Below, one piece after another: positions 36,392 through 44,507 of a DNA stretch of 64,000 nucleotides; the stretch's first letter is position 1; the number at the start of each line of letters is the position of its first letter. Location of the stretch: contig NZ_RHIB01000001.1 in assembly GCF_003710255.1 (NCBI RefSeq), forward strand, positions 1,426,001-1,490,000, in the 5' to 3' direction. Source of the stretch: Alteribacter keqinensis. GTDB taxonomy: Bacteria; Bacillota; Bacilli; Bacillales; Salisediminibacteriaceae. A model generated the notes under the pieces. That model made no database searches, was not told the origin of the DNA, and was given only the letters and a program-made list of their open reading frames with translations. Position numbers and translations under genes: made by a program.

Positions 36392-37292
36392 CGTCATAAC
36401 TCCTTTCAACCCCTTTTATTGAATGATGAAGAAAAGACACCAAGGGCATTGTGACTTGTCTTTTTTCCGCTAATGACAGGAGGTAACCGGTAATAGCATC
36501 AACTTCCGTCTCGCGGCCGAGACGAATATCCTCGTGCATGGATGAATGATTTTTTCTTGTATTTACGATTACCCGCTCCACCGTCTCCCACTTGAATGGG
36601 ATCACTTTGGTTATTTCTTTAAATACAGCACGGGCATTTTCCTTGAATAATGGATTATCCAGGAGAGCTCCGTTTTTAACCTGATAAAGGGCAGTGAGAG
36701 GGTTAATGACTGCATTTACTGCAAGCTTTTCCTCCATTAATTTTTCAATGTTTTCTTCACAGGAGCTAAAAAAACCTGCTTCCTGAAGTTTTTTCATCAA
36801 AAATTCTACAGTTTCACTTTCCCCTCTCCAGGAACCTGCCTTCCACGTGCCTTTTCCCGTATGAATGACGCCTTCATAATCAGTCGATCTTTTTGCGCCG
36901 TGTGTAAGTACACTTCCATAGAGGGGTGCATCCTTTAAAGAAACCTGTGCTTTTTCCATATGACCCATCCCGTTGAGGGCAAAAATAACCGGTACCTTTA
37001 TTCTCTTCTTTGAAAGAATACCGAGAACTTCATCCAGGTGCAGCTGTTTAACAGAAACAATCACTGCGTCAAGCCCTTCCGTTGTCCAAGATGATATCGG
37101 TTGAGCCGACAGACCTCTTGAGAGTGTTTCAGGGTTGTCCTGATTACTTTGTATAAGAGTCAGCCCGCTATGATTGAGCCGTATGGACTGCTCCTCACGT
37201 TTTGTAAAAAGACTGACTTTAATTCCTGCTTTCAGGGCAAAGGCAGACAAGAGCATTCCGACAGCCCCAGCCCCGATAACCGCAACCTTCAT
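36381..37292 (-). CDS. panE: 2-dehydropantoate 2-reductase (ketopantoate reductase family)
   Basis: NADPH-dependent reductase family of pantothenate synthesis. The 303-residue protein has the Rossmann motif KVAVIGAGAVGMLLSAFALK, the catalytic region FALNGMGHMEKAQ, and the second-domain motif EEKLAVNAVINPLTALYQVKNG with its lysine and asparagine. The start is ATG 37292 with GGAGGTG upstream. This gene matches ylbQ of B. subtilis. Substrate choice within the family cannot be settled by sequence alone. Confidence 0.9.
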   Translation of the reverse strand: MKVAVIGAGAVGMLLSAFALKAGIKVSLFTKREEQSIRLNHSGLTLIQSNQDNPETLSRGLSAQPISSWTTEGLDAVIVSVKQLHLDEVLGILSKKRIKVPVIFALNGMGHMEKAQVSLKDAPLYGSVLTHGAKRSTDYEGVIHTGKGTWKAGSWRGESETVEFLMKKLQEAGFFSSCEENIEKLMEEKLAVNAVINPLTALYQVKNGALLDNPLFKENARAVFKEITKVIPFKWETVERVIVNTRKNHSSMHEDIRLGRETEVDAITGYLLSLAEKRQVTMPLVSFLHHSIKGVERSYDDDR

Positions 37293-37489
37293 ACCGCACA
37301 CCTCCACTGCACCGGAACCTTTTAATTTTCATCCGGGACTTTTACTCCATTGATTTTATCATAAATTCCATCTGTGCACGTTTTTACCTTTTTCTCGCTA
37401 AAGATTTCATGAAAGTTATAAAAATATATAGATTATTCAGTCGACATTATAGTAGAATATAAAGTAATCGATATGTTGGAGGGACAGCT

Positions 37490-37972
37490 ATGGTTGATAT
37501 TCAAGAAGTTAAGCGCTTACGTATAAACTTTAAAACCCTGGAGGAATTCGAGAACTTTCGTGAGTATGGCTTGCAGGAGTTGTCTATGAAAGAGGATCTG
37601 CAGGGAAACATCATTGATAACGACAGTGAGTCACCTTTCTATGGTGTCTATTACGGGGATAAGCTCGTAGGAAGAATGAGTCTTTATAAAGTAGATGCAA
37701 AATATGACCGGTACTTTGAGCCGCCTCAGGAATACTTCGAGCTGTGGAAGCTGGAAGTTCTGGAGCCGTATAAAGGCCGCGGTTTCGGTAAACAGCTTGT
37801 TGACTACGCAAAATCACTCGGCCTTCCTTTAAAAACAAATGCACGCCAGCGTTCCGACACTTTCTGGGAAAGAATGGGCTTTGAGCCTCTCACCTACGAT
37901 ACAGACCGTGACCGGGGCGAGAACCCATACGTTTGGTTTCCGCAAGGGGTAAAAGAACAAAAGCCGGAATAA
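37490..37972 (+). CDS. ylbP: GNAT-family N-acetyltransferase YlbP
   Basis: A 160-residue GNAT protein on the plus strand. The acetyl-CoA loop is in VLEPYKGRGFGKQLVDYAKS, preceded by the strand FELWKLEV and followed by the C-terminal RQRSDTFWERMGFEPL typical of the fold. It is conserved beside ylbQ and gerR; the substrate is unknown. The start is ATG 37490 with GGAGGGAC upstream. It converges on gerR with a shared bidirectional terminator. Confidence 0.88.
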   Translation: MVDIQEVKRLRINFKTLEEFENFREYGLQELSMKEDLQGNIIDNDSESPFYGVYYGDKLVGRMSLYKVDAKYDRYFEPPQEYFELWKLEVLEPYKGRGFGKQLVDYAKSLGLPLKTNARQRSDTFWERMGFEPLTYDTDRDRGENPYVWFPQGVKEQKPE

Positions 37973-38011
37973 CACGGAAGCTTTCTGAAAACGCTTAAAT
38001 GAAAATTCATC

Positions 38012-38054
38012 AAAAAAGAACGGTAAGGTGCGAAATACCTGACCGTTCTTTTTT
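38012..38054. terminator. Bidirectional terminator between ylbP and gerR
   Basis: Stem AAAAAAGAACGGT/ACCGTTCTTTTTT with a loop of 17 nt. It has T runs on both strands and lies between convergent genes. Confidence 0.9.
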
Positions 38055-38061
38055 AGTGGAC

Positions 38062-38622
38062 TTAAGACGGAGACGAAGCGGTCGTTTTGTTTCGCTTCGC
38101 TGCACGCTCCACTACGTTAATCATCAGCTGATAATCATTTTTAATGAGTTCATAATCGTCTTTCATTTTTGCGAGCTCCTGACTGAGCACTGCATTTTCC
38201 TGCTTTAACGCTTCAATGGCTTCCATAAATTCCTCTGGTTCAGAAACCCCGCCATTCGTTTCAATGCATTTTTTCTGTTCGTGCAAAAACGTGATCACTT
38301 CATCAAAAGCTTCTACAACACTTTTCGAAGCCCCGTTGTCCGCTTCAGTCCGGTTTTCCGTCGCCTCTGCGAACCGCACTCCAGGTTCACTGTTTTTCAC
38401 TTTCATCGTTTTTCTTTGTTTCTTAGCAAGCTGGATTGCTGTATCGTATTTTTTCCTGATCGCTGAATTCCACCGGAAACCGCACGCAGCCGGGGTTCTC
38501 GAAAGCTTATGACCAACTTCCTCAAAAGCCGCGAGCTGGGTGCTGCCTTCCCTTATGTGACGCAAAACCACCTCTGCCAATGTTAAGTCTTCATCGCTGT
38601 TCCAAGCATCCTGGCGTACCAA
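38062..38622 (-). CDS. gerR: RsfA-family transcriptional regulator (GerR/YlbO)
   Basis: A 186-residue regulator with an N-terminal Myb/SANT-like helix-turn-helix domain ([40 protein letters not shown]), a basic linker and a C-terminal leucine-rich coiled coil ([40 protein letters not shown]). This is the RsfA/YlbO family. In B. subtilis GerR is made under SigE and represses a subset of mother-cell genes. The start is TTG 38622 with AAAGGAGG upstream. A long gene-free, repeat-rich stretch follows upstream. Confidence 0.92.
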   Translation of the reverse strand: MVRQDAWNSDEDLTLAEVVLRHIREGSTQLAAFEEVGHKLSRTPAACGFRWNSAIRKKYDTAIQLAKKQRKTMKVKNSEPGVRFAEATENRTEADNGASKSVVEAFDEVITFLHEQKKCIETNGGVSEPEEFMEAIEALKQENAVLSQELAKMKDDYELIKNDYQLMINVVERAAKRNKTTASSPS

Positions 38623-38639
38623 TCGTCCGACCCCTCCTT

Positions 38640-39059
38640 TACTCTTCTCAATCGTTCATCCTAACTATATGCAGATGATAGAAGAGATAGACTCTTTTCT
38701 CTTATTTTCAGTATTCACCGATTATCGGTGAGTATACAAAAAGGCCGGCTGCGGGGAGGAAGTACATAACATAATAGGTGAACTTTGATAATAATTCTTG
38801 AGGGCTTCATCAATTTATGCTTCGTTGAAGGGAAGATACTCGGACTCGTCCCGAGCCATTCCATCAAACCTTCTTCTACATGAAGTAAAGCTCGTCACTG
38901 CAGGGTGTCGTCTGTCTTACACTTTTGCAGGAGTCTCGCACCTGGATTGTTGCTAATTTCCCTTTCTATAGATTACAGGAAATAAAGGCAGTATCGGTGT
39001 GCCGGCAAGCCTCCTCAAGCTAGAGCGAGGACACTGAAAATGTCCATTTTTTTAAAATA
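38640..39059. repeat. Gene-free composite repeat region upstream of gerR
   Basis: No reading frame is supported. It contains fragments shared with other places: AAGGGAAATTAGCAACAATC, inverse strand near 38955, like 47336-47355; GTGACGAGCTTTACTTCATG, inverse strand near 38885, like 29190-29210; TGCTTCGTTGAAGGGAAG near 38818, like 20330 and 47300; and CGGCAAGCCTCCTCA near 39003. It looks like several decayed elements inserted in one another. Confidence 0.6.
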
Positions 39060-39140
39060 GGCTCTGTTAAAGGCAGATGTTGATTTTCGCTCCTTTGGCT
39101 ACCTTTCCGCGGAGGCGCCGGTGAGCCTCCAGGAGGTTTA
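39060..39140. repeat. Half copy of the GGCTCTGTT-type palindromic repeat
   Basis: Begins GGCTCTGTTAAAGGCAGATGTTGATTTTCGCTC-like, written here only in part, and continues through CCTTTCCGCGGAGGCGCCGGTGAGCCTCC. The right half is absent. Confidence 0.75.
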
Positions 39141-39305
39141 TTCCTGCTTCTTCCTCTACCAGTAACGCTTAAGTTCGGTTTTAAACTTTTTCCAGTGCCT
39201 TCTAAGCAATGAGCGTAGCGGTTGCATGTTTAAAAAGCCTGTTATGTGTGGGCTTCTCGTAACAGGCGCGCAAACGAACGGAGCCATTGCAACTCAAATA
39301 AAAGC

Positions 39306-39337
39306 CACTGAAAAAGTTGTTTTGTATTTTTTCAGTG
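39306..39337 (-). terminator. 32-nt hairpin repeat acting as terminator of the crotonase gene
   Basis: Stem CACTGAAAAA/TTTTTCAGTG just after the 39348 stop, with T-rich sequence following on the minus strand. It is the same unit as 29122-29153, so a dispersed hairpin seems to serve as a terminator here. Confidence 0.75.
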
Positions 39338-39347
39338 GCCTCTTCCC

Positions 39348-40106
39348 TTACCGGTCTGTTTTCGATAGAAAGGCGTTAACAGCATCGTGGTGTTCGTCTT
39401 TTGCCCACAGTTTTGCACAAGCCTTTACTTCTTTATCGATATCGTTAAATAATGTATCTCTTTCTTTTTCTGTTCTCACAGCATCTTTATATGATCCGAG
39501 AACACTTCCAGAAACCCCATTCCACTTGCTGAGCCATTCCATAAGTTCACTCTCACTATTCAAAACCGCCTGAATCCAGCCCATATTCAGTCCCTCTTCT
39601 GCTGTAAAAAGGCGGGCTGTCGTAAGCAGCGTCAAAGCCTGCAGATAAGGAACCTTTTCTTTAAGAAGACTCGCTCCTCCCCAGCCGGTTGTAATCTGGA
39701 GTCTTCCTTGTATAAAGCCTGTTTTTGCTCCAGGATCCGCCACTCTGAAGTCACACGCTGCAGCAAGTTCGCACCCGCCGCCGACAGCATGACCGTTTAT
39801 GTAAGCAACAGTGAGATACGGCAGTGCAGCAATTCTTTTTAGAAGACGGCTCATAGGTACAAGCATTCCGAGAGCTTCATCCTCCGTTTTCAGGGAATGA
39901 AATTTACCGAGGTCCCCTCCGGAACAGAAAGCACTCCCTTTTCCTGTGAAAACGAGAATTCTCGTGCCCTTATCCTCTTCCAGCTTATCAAAAATCGCAT
40001 TAAGTTCGTTCATGACGTCAAAATCGACCGCATTTTTGACTTCAGGTCTGTTTAGGGTAATCTTTGAAATACCATTCTTCTCATAAGACAAAATCACCTT
40101 TTTCAA
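39348..40106 (-). CDS. Enoyl-CoA hydratase/isomerase (crotonase) family protein
   Basis: A 252-residue crotonase-fold protein. Both oxyanion-hole segments are present (SAFCSGGDLGKF and NGHAVGGGCELAAACDFRVA), and the first catalytic glutamate position (GGGCEL) is kept. The second, usually in QPEI, is replaced: the equivalent stretch reads IQGRLQITTGWGG and is two residues shorter. A classical hydratase reaction is therefore doubtful; an isomerase, decarboxylase or thioesterase-like role on a CoA ester is possible. The start is TTG 40106 with GGGGGGCGG upstream. A 55-bp perfect palindrome sits just upstream of that site. Confidence 0.85.
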   Translation of the reverse strand: MKKVILSYEKNGISKITLNRPEVKNAVDFDVMNELNAIFDKLEEDKGTRILVFTGKGSAFCSGGDLGKFHSLKTEDEALGMLVPMSRLLKRIAALPYLTVAYINGHAVGGGCELAAACDFRVADPGAKTGFIQGRLQITTGWGGASLLKEKVPYLQALTLLTTARLFTAEEGLNMGWIQAVLNSESELMEWLSKWNGVSGSVLGSYKDAVRTEKERDTLFNDIDKEVKACAKLWAKDEHHDAVNAFLSKTDR

Positions 40107-40126
40107 AATACCGCCCCCCTGCATTG

Positions 40127-40181
40127 ATTATGCTCATCCCTGATCAGAGGGTCTGACCCTCTGATCAGGGATGAGCATAAT
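40127..40181. repeat. Perfect 55-bp palindrome upstream of the crotonase gene
   Basis: Two perfect 27-bp inverted arms around a single central base at 40154. The centre reads GAGGGTCTGACCCTC. It lies between rpmF and the crotonase gene, ending 20 bases before its start codon. As RNA it would form a very stable hairpin ending at the ribosome-binding site; as DNA it could form a cruciform. Confidence 0.95.
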
Positions 40182-40263
40182 TTTAACTTTGGGAGTGAAG
40201 TCTGTAATCCTTCACTTTCATCAACATTTGGATTAGAAATCACTACTCCATACGTCCCGTGAT

Positions 40264-40299
40264 AAAAAAAGGCAGGGAGGAAATGGCATCCTCCCTGCG
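40264..40299 (-). terminator. Intrinsic terminator after rpmF
   Basis: Minus-strand stem GCAGGGAGGA/TCCTCCCTGC with a 7-nt loop and a run of seven T. Confidence 0.92.
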
Positions 40300-40312
40300 T
40301 CAATTACGACCA

Positions 40313-40486
40313 TTATTTGTTTACAACGTCTTTTCCTTTGTAGGATCCGCAAGCTTTACATACACGATGGGAAAGCTTAGCTTCACCGCACTCCGGACAA
40401 TTTACCATGCCAGGTACGCTCAATTTGATGTGCGTACGACGCTTGTTTTTACGGGTTTTACTCGTTCTGCGAAAAGGTACTGCCAT
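40313..40486 (-). CDS. rpmF: 50S ribosomal protein L32
   Basis: A 57-residue ribosomal protein: [19 protein letters not shown] at the N-terminus, then the zinc-ribbon cysteines CPEC and CKAC. This is the zinc-binding (C+) form. The start is ATG 40486 with AAGGAGGTG upstream; an upstream GTG frame is not in the family. It is downstream of the yceD gene, a linkage conserved across bacteria. Confidence 0.97.
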   Translation of the reverse strand: MAVPFRRTSKTRKNKRRTHIKLSVPGMVNCPECGEAKLSHRVCKACGSYKGKDVVNK

Positions 40487-40535
40487 GACTGACACCTCCT
40501 TGAATATTCGTTCAATAGATAAAGCACAAACTTGG

Positions 40536-41039
40536 TTACTTGTCGAAAAACTTCTCCAGGTCTTTCAGCCTTGGATCGACCTTTTTTGCCTGTTCCTCGG
40601 AAGAGACCATTTCCCAGTCTTTCCCTTCGGCAGGTGCCGGGCCTTCCTTAGCTTCACTGAAAACCTGCATCGGCTTTTCAAGCAAAATACGTTCTTTTAC
40701 GTAAGGCAATAAATCTACCGTGTTATCTTCCAACTCATGAACGTCATCTTCCTCTTCGAAGGTGGCCCATTCTTCCAACTTGAAAATCTCGTTGGCTTCG
40801 ATTGAGAAAGGATACTCAACATCATTCAAAGTCCTTGCACACGGAAGTGTCATTGACCCGTCAATCTGCAGACGAAACGTCACAGAATCCCGGGCAAAGA
40901 CGGCTTCGCCTTTCACGTGAACCGGGGTGATTTCCCGGATTTCACGATCTGTCGTTTTTACATCCGAAACATCAACCGATTCGTCGATGTGTAATCCTTT
41001 TTCCTTATAGGATAACAACTGTTGAACCGACCATTTCAT
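40536..41039 (-). CDS. ylbN: YceD-family (DUF177) protein
   Basis: A 167-residue acidic protein of the YceD/DUF177 family, nearly always encoded next to rpmF and linked to 23S rRNA or ribosome assembly. Typical motifs are [34 protein letters not shown] and [12 protein letters not shown]. The start is ATG 41039. It is divergent from tmcAL; the 285-bp gap between them holds AT-rich promoter-like sequence that I cannot assign with confidence. Confidence 0.9.
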   Translation of the reverse strand: MKWSVQQLLSYKEKGLHIDESVDVSDVKTTDREIREITPVHVKGEAVFARDSVTFRLQIDGSMTLPCARTLNDVEYPFSIEANEIFKLEEWATFEEEDDVHELEDNTVDLLPYVKERILLEKPMQVFSEAKEGPAPAEGKDWEMVSSEEQAKKVDPRLKDLEKFFDK

Positions 41040-41324
41040 TCTTTTTCACCTCAAGACAACAAATGTTATTATATCCTTGCAAAAATCGTTTGTCAAGGTA
41101 ACTTCTTTACATCGTACTGATTTTTTATCATTTACGAAATCCCATCATAGCAAATATTTAATCAAAATAAAACGATTGACCACAGTATTTCACCTTCCCC
41201 GTAAAAAAACGGTTTAAACCAGCCTGTTTTTTGCTTATCCTTATAAATAGACAAGTTTTAACATGAAACGCCGTTCTGTTTCGGTTATCCTTACACTTAT
41301 CCCAACATTCAGGAGGTACTTCCT

Positions 41325-42569
41325 TTGAAAACAGTCGGACTTGTTGTTGAATATAACCCTTTTCATAATGGACACTTGTATCACCTTACTGAATCCAAAA
41401 GAGTAACAAACGCGGACGCGGTCATCGCGGTGATGAGCGGATCGTTTCTTCAGCGTGGTGAACCGGCCCTTGTCGATAAATGGGCACGGACGAAGATGGC
41501 TCTTTTCGGAGGCTGTGATATTGTTATTGAGCTTCCTTACCTTTATGCGGTCCAGCATGCAAGCCTCTTTGCCAGAGGTGCAGTGGCGGCTCTCGATCAG
41601 CTCAAAGTTGATACCGTTGCCTTTGGCAGTGAAGACGGCAGCATTGACCGGTTTCAGGAAACAATCAGGTTTATGGAGCAGAATAAGGCGTCCTATGAAA
41701 AATATCTTCACCTCTATTTACAAAAGGGCTTTAGCTACCCGAGAGCGTCGAGTGCAGCCTACAGTGAAATCAAGCCCCCTGCCTTTAACGGGGTCGATTT
41801 GAGCGCACCCAACAATATTCTCGGAATCCAGTACTGCGAGGCGGTTAAAGATCTGGAGAGCTCTATCACGCCTTATACCATCACGCGTGAAAAAGCCGGC
41901 TATCACGACCCGGAACCGGGGGACAGTGCTATTGCCAGTGCCACTTCCATTAGAAACAGGCTCCTTTCGGAGGAGTATTCCCTTGATGATGTCCGTCCAT
42001 TCGTACCGGAAACAACATTTGACGTCCTTAAGGAATTTTACAAAACTCACGGCCAGTGGCATCAGTGGAACGATTATTTCCCTTACATCCAGCATCAGCT
42101 CATTACTAAGTCACCAAAAGAGCTCGGATTGATTTATGAAATGGAGGAAGGGCTTGAATACCGGTTTAAAAAAGCCGTTACGAAAGCCGGTGACTTTGAA
42201 TCGTTTATGGATTATGTAAAAACGAAACGCTACACACGAACGAGGCTGCAACGCTCTTTGGTTCATCTTCTTCTCGGAACCACAAAAAAGCAGGCCGGAG
42301 AGCTTGTTCATCCTCTCAGACCTGACTACATCCGGGTTCTCGGGATGAGTGAGAACGGCAGGAATTATCTGAATGGGATAAAAAAGGATATTGACGTTCC
42401 CCTTATTTCCAATGCCAGTAAAGGTGACAGCATCCCTGCCCTGGAAAAAGATATTCAGGCTGCGACTGTCCACTATCTCCCCCTTGTTCTCAGGGGCACC
42501 GGTTCACCTGTAAGGGAATATACAGCTCATCCAATTCGGGTAAATAAAAACGAAGAAGCCTCCATTTAA
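41325..42569 (+). CDS. tmcAL: tRNA(Met) cytidine acetate ligase TmcAL (YlbM)
   Basis: Catalyses ATP-dependent N4-acetylation of the wobble cytidine of elongator tRNA-Met using acetate. The 414-residue protein starts TVGLVVEYNPFHNGHLYHL, which holds the HxGH nucleotidyltransferase motif. It also has VIAVMSGSFLQRGEPALVDKWARTKMAL, GVDLSAPNNILGIQYCEA and ATSIRNRLL. The start is ATG/TTG at 41325 with AGGAGGTAC upstream. It ends in a terminator shared with convergent ylbL. Confidence 0.95.
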   Translation: MKTVGLVVEYNPFHNGHLYHLTESKRVTNADAVIAVMSGSFLQRGEPALVDKWARTKMALFGGCDIVIELPYLYAVQHASLFARGAVAALDQLKVDTVAFGSEDGSIDRFQETIRFMEQNKASYEKYLHLYLQKGFSYPRASSAAYSEIKPPAFNGVDLSAPNNILGIQYCEAVKDLESSITPYTITREKAGYHDPEPGDSAIASATSIRNRLLSEEYSLDDVRPFVPETTFDVLKEFYKTHGQWHQWNDYFPYIQHQLITKSPKELGLIYEMEEGLEYRFKKAVTKAGDFESFMDYVKTKRYTRTRLQRSLVHLLLGTTKKQAGELVHPLRPDYIRVLGMSENGRNYLNGIKKDIDVPLISNASKGDSIPALEKDIQAATVHYLPLVLRGTGSPVREYTAHPIRVNKNEEASI

Positions 42570-42591
42570 GGAAAGGCTCCTTCGTTTTTTT
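42546..42591. terminator. Bidirectional terminator between tmcAL and ylbL
   Basis: Stem AAAAACGAAG-AGCCT/AGGCT-CTTCGTTTTT with single-base bulges. It lies between convergent genes and overlaps the tmcAL stop. Confidence 0.88.
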
Positions 42592-43639
42592 ATCCAAGTT
42601 CCTGCTCCAGGTATTCCAGGGCTTCTTCAAACGAATCAACTCCAATTACCTCCATGTCGGTACCGATCGATTCTGCTGTTTCCAGTGCAATATCGTAATT
42701 TGACCCTTCCAGTCCGTTTTCATTGGGAGCAAAAAACACTTTCGCACCTGCACGGTCTGCTGCAATCACTTTTTGCTTGACACCGCCAATACGTCCCACT
42801 TCTCCTTCTTCACTGAGGGATCCTGTGCCGGCAATCTGGTTTCCTTTTGTAATGTCCTCTTCCACCAGCTGATTATATATCTCAAGAGCAAACATCAGAC
42901 CTGCAGACGGCCCCCCGATCTGTGCAGTATCGATTGACACATCCGGATTTCTCACCAGTTCACGGTCCGTTACGGGATGTGCAATTCCGATCCCTCCCCG
43001 CTCCCCTGTCGGATCAAGCTCTTCCGGGAACTTTTCTACGGTTAAGGTTACGTCCTGTCTTTCTTCTTCCCGTTCGATCACAAGATCAACTTCGTCTCCG
43101 ATATCAACTGACCCCAGTTCTTCCAGAAGATCTTCTGCCTTCAATGTTTCTGTTCCGTTCACTTCGACGATCCGGTCACCAACTTCCAGTTTTCTCTCGG
43201 CATCCATTCCTTCTACGAAGCTTGTAATAAGAACACCGTAGTTTTCAAAGTAGGCTTCTTTTCCAGCCTCATTGTAGGCAATTAAAACAGCCACATCCTG
43301 AGAACTTGTCATCATCACAAGCTGACGTTGATGATACTCTTCATCTGACTCACCTTCAGGGCGGATCAGGTTCTCTGCGATCAGATCACGATCATCAGAT
43401 AACAGGGACCATACATAATTTATCGTATTCGCCCTTCCCATCCTCACAGTGGTAAGGCTCAGTGTTCCTTCATAATCATACCCTTCCTCTACTTCAATCA
43501 CTTCACTGAGAACTTTTGCATCTCCCGGAATGCTGAAGTAATAGGGAAGCTGATAAAAATTCACGAACAAAAGCACCAGTATAAAGATCGTCCACCGGAA
43601 AACCGACCCTTTAATCGTTTTCCCTCTCGTCTCTCTCAT
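42590..43639 (-). CDS. ylbL: SepM/YlbL-family PDZ-Lon serine protease
   Basis: A membrane-anchored serine protease of 349 residues. It has one N-terminal transmembrane helix (RWTIFILVLLFVNFYQL), a PDZ domain (residues about 125-205, GDRIVEVNGTE) and a C-terminal Lon-like S16 domain with the catalytic serine in QIGGPSAGLMFALEIY and lysine in GGVKQKVIAADRAGA. Relatives process peptide pheromones (SepM) or act in envelope quality control and DNA-damage checkpoint recovery (B. subtilis YlbL). It overlaps ylbK by 29 bp. Confidence 0.95.
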   Translation of the reverse strand: MRETRGKTIKGSVFRWTIFILVLLFVNFYQLPYYFSIPGDAKVLSEVIEVEEGYDYEGTLSLTTVRMGRANTINYVWSLLSDDRDLIAENLIRPEGESDEEYHQRQLVMMTSSQDVAVLIAYNEAGKEAYFENYGVLITSFVEGMDAERKLEVGDRIVEVNGTETLKAEDLLEELGSVDIGDEVDLVIEREEERQDVTLTVEKFPEELDPTGERGGIGIAHPVTDRELVRNPDVSIDTAQIGGPSAGLMFALEIYNQLVEEDITKGNQIAGTGSLSEEGEVGRIGGVKQKVIAADRAGAKVFFAPNENGLEGSNYDIALETAESIGTDMEVIGVDSFEEALEYLEQELG

Positions 43640-44420
43640 GATGTTTCTCCTTCCATGCGGCTATTCTCTCTTTAAAAACATCGAGGTTTTTTTCCATCTC
43701 TTTTTCACCCTGCAGGATAATTTCTTCCACATCTGTAAACTGTGTTGCTTTAATGTGTCTGAAGATGGGCCTGATCATCAGATCCGACTCTATTTCCCGA
43801 TATCTTACCATTTCTTTTTCCATGATGTCCATACTCTGGATAATCACATCGTAAATGGAAGTGATCTCGGGTTCCGTATTAAAATACGACACATCCACGG
43901 CAATGACCATGTCAGCTCCCATGCTCTTCACAACACTGACAGGGACCCTGTCAATCACACCCCCGTCAACAAACAGCCGACCGCCGATCCGTTCAGGTAC
44001 GAGGATGCCGGGTATAGCAATACTTGCACGGACAGCCTGGGTGACATCCCCGTCCTTAAAAACAACTTTTTCCCCTTTTTTGAGATCCGTTGCTACAATC
44101 GCCATTTCAGGGGAGAGCTCTTCTATCTTTTTCTGCTTAACGAGCATTTTGATGATGCTTTTTGCTTTTTCCCCTTTAATAAAGCCCATTTTCGGCACAG
44201 TAAAATCAAGGAAATACTTCCGTCTGAACTGCATTGCCATTTTTTCCATCGTCTCAGGTGTATGGCCTGCTCCGAACAGGGCACCGACGAGGGCTCCCAT
44301 ACTGCTGCCGGCGATGTAGTCAACCTGGATGCCTTCCCGCATAAGTACCTTTAATACACCAATATGGGCAAACCCCCTCGACCCGCCTGAGCCAAGAGCC
44401 AAACCAATCTTCGGGTTCAT
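43611..44420 (-). CDS. ylbK: Patatin-like phospholipase family protein YlbK
   Basis: A 269-residue patatin-fold serine hydrolase. The oxyanion loop ALGSGGSRGFAHIGVLKVL, the nucleophile elbow GSSMG and the catalytic aspartate in VDGGVIDRVPV are all present. It probably acts on phospholipids or acyl esters at the membrane; the substrate is unknown. The start is ATG 44420 with GGGGGAAAG upstream; a longer frame to 44474 is not conserved. It lies between divergent ylbJ and ylbL. Confidence 0.92.
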   Translation of the reverse strand: MNPKIGLALGSGGSRGFAHIGVLKVLMREGIQVDYIAGSSMGALVGALFGAGHTPETMEKMAMQFRRKYFLDFTVPKMGFIKGEKAKSIIKMLVKQKKIEELSPEMAIVATDLKKGEKVVFKDGDVTQAVRASIAIPGILVPERIGGRLFVDGGVIDRVPVSVVKSMGADMVIAVDVSYFNTEPEITSIYDVIIQSMDIMEKEMVRYREIESDLMIRPIFRHIKATQFTDVEEIILQGEKEMEKNLDVFKERIAAWKEKHHERDEREND

Positions 44421-44507
44421 GTCTTTCCCCCTGTTCCGTCCCGGTCGTATGTGACGTTTAAGGTCTAAACGCACTCAGTAAACGTATATTTAACCGAGGA
44501 CAAGTTT

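Noticed and set aside
39226-39573. Plus-strand frame opposite the end of the crotonase gene
   Set aside because: It is antisense to a well-supported gene and includes the hairpin repeat.
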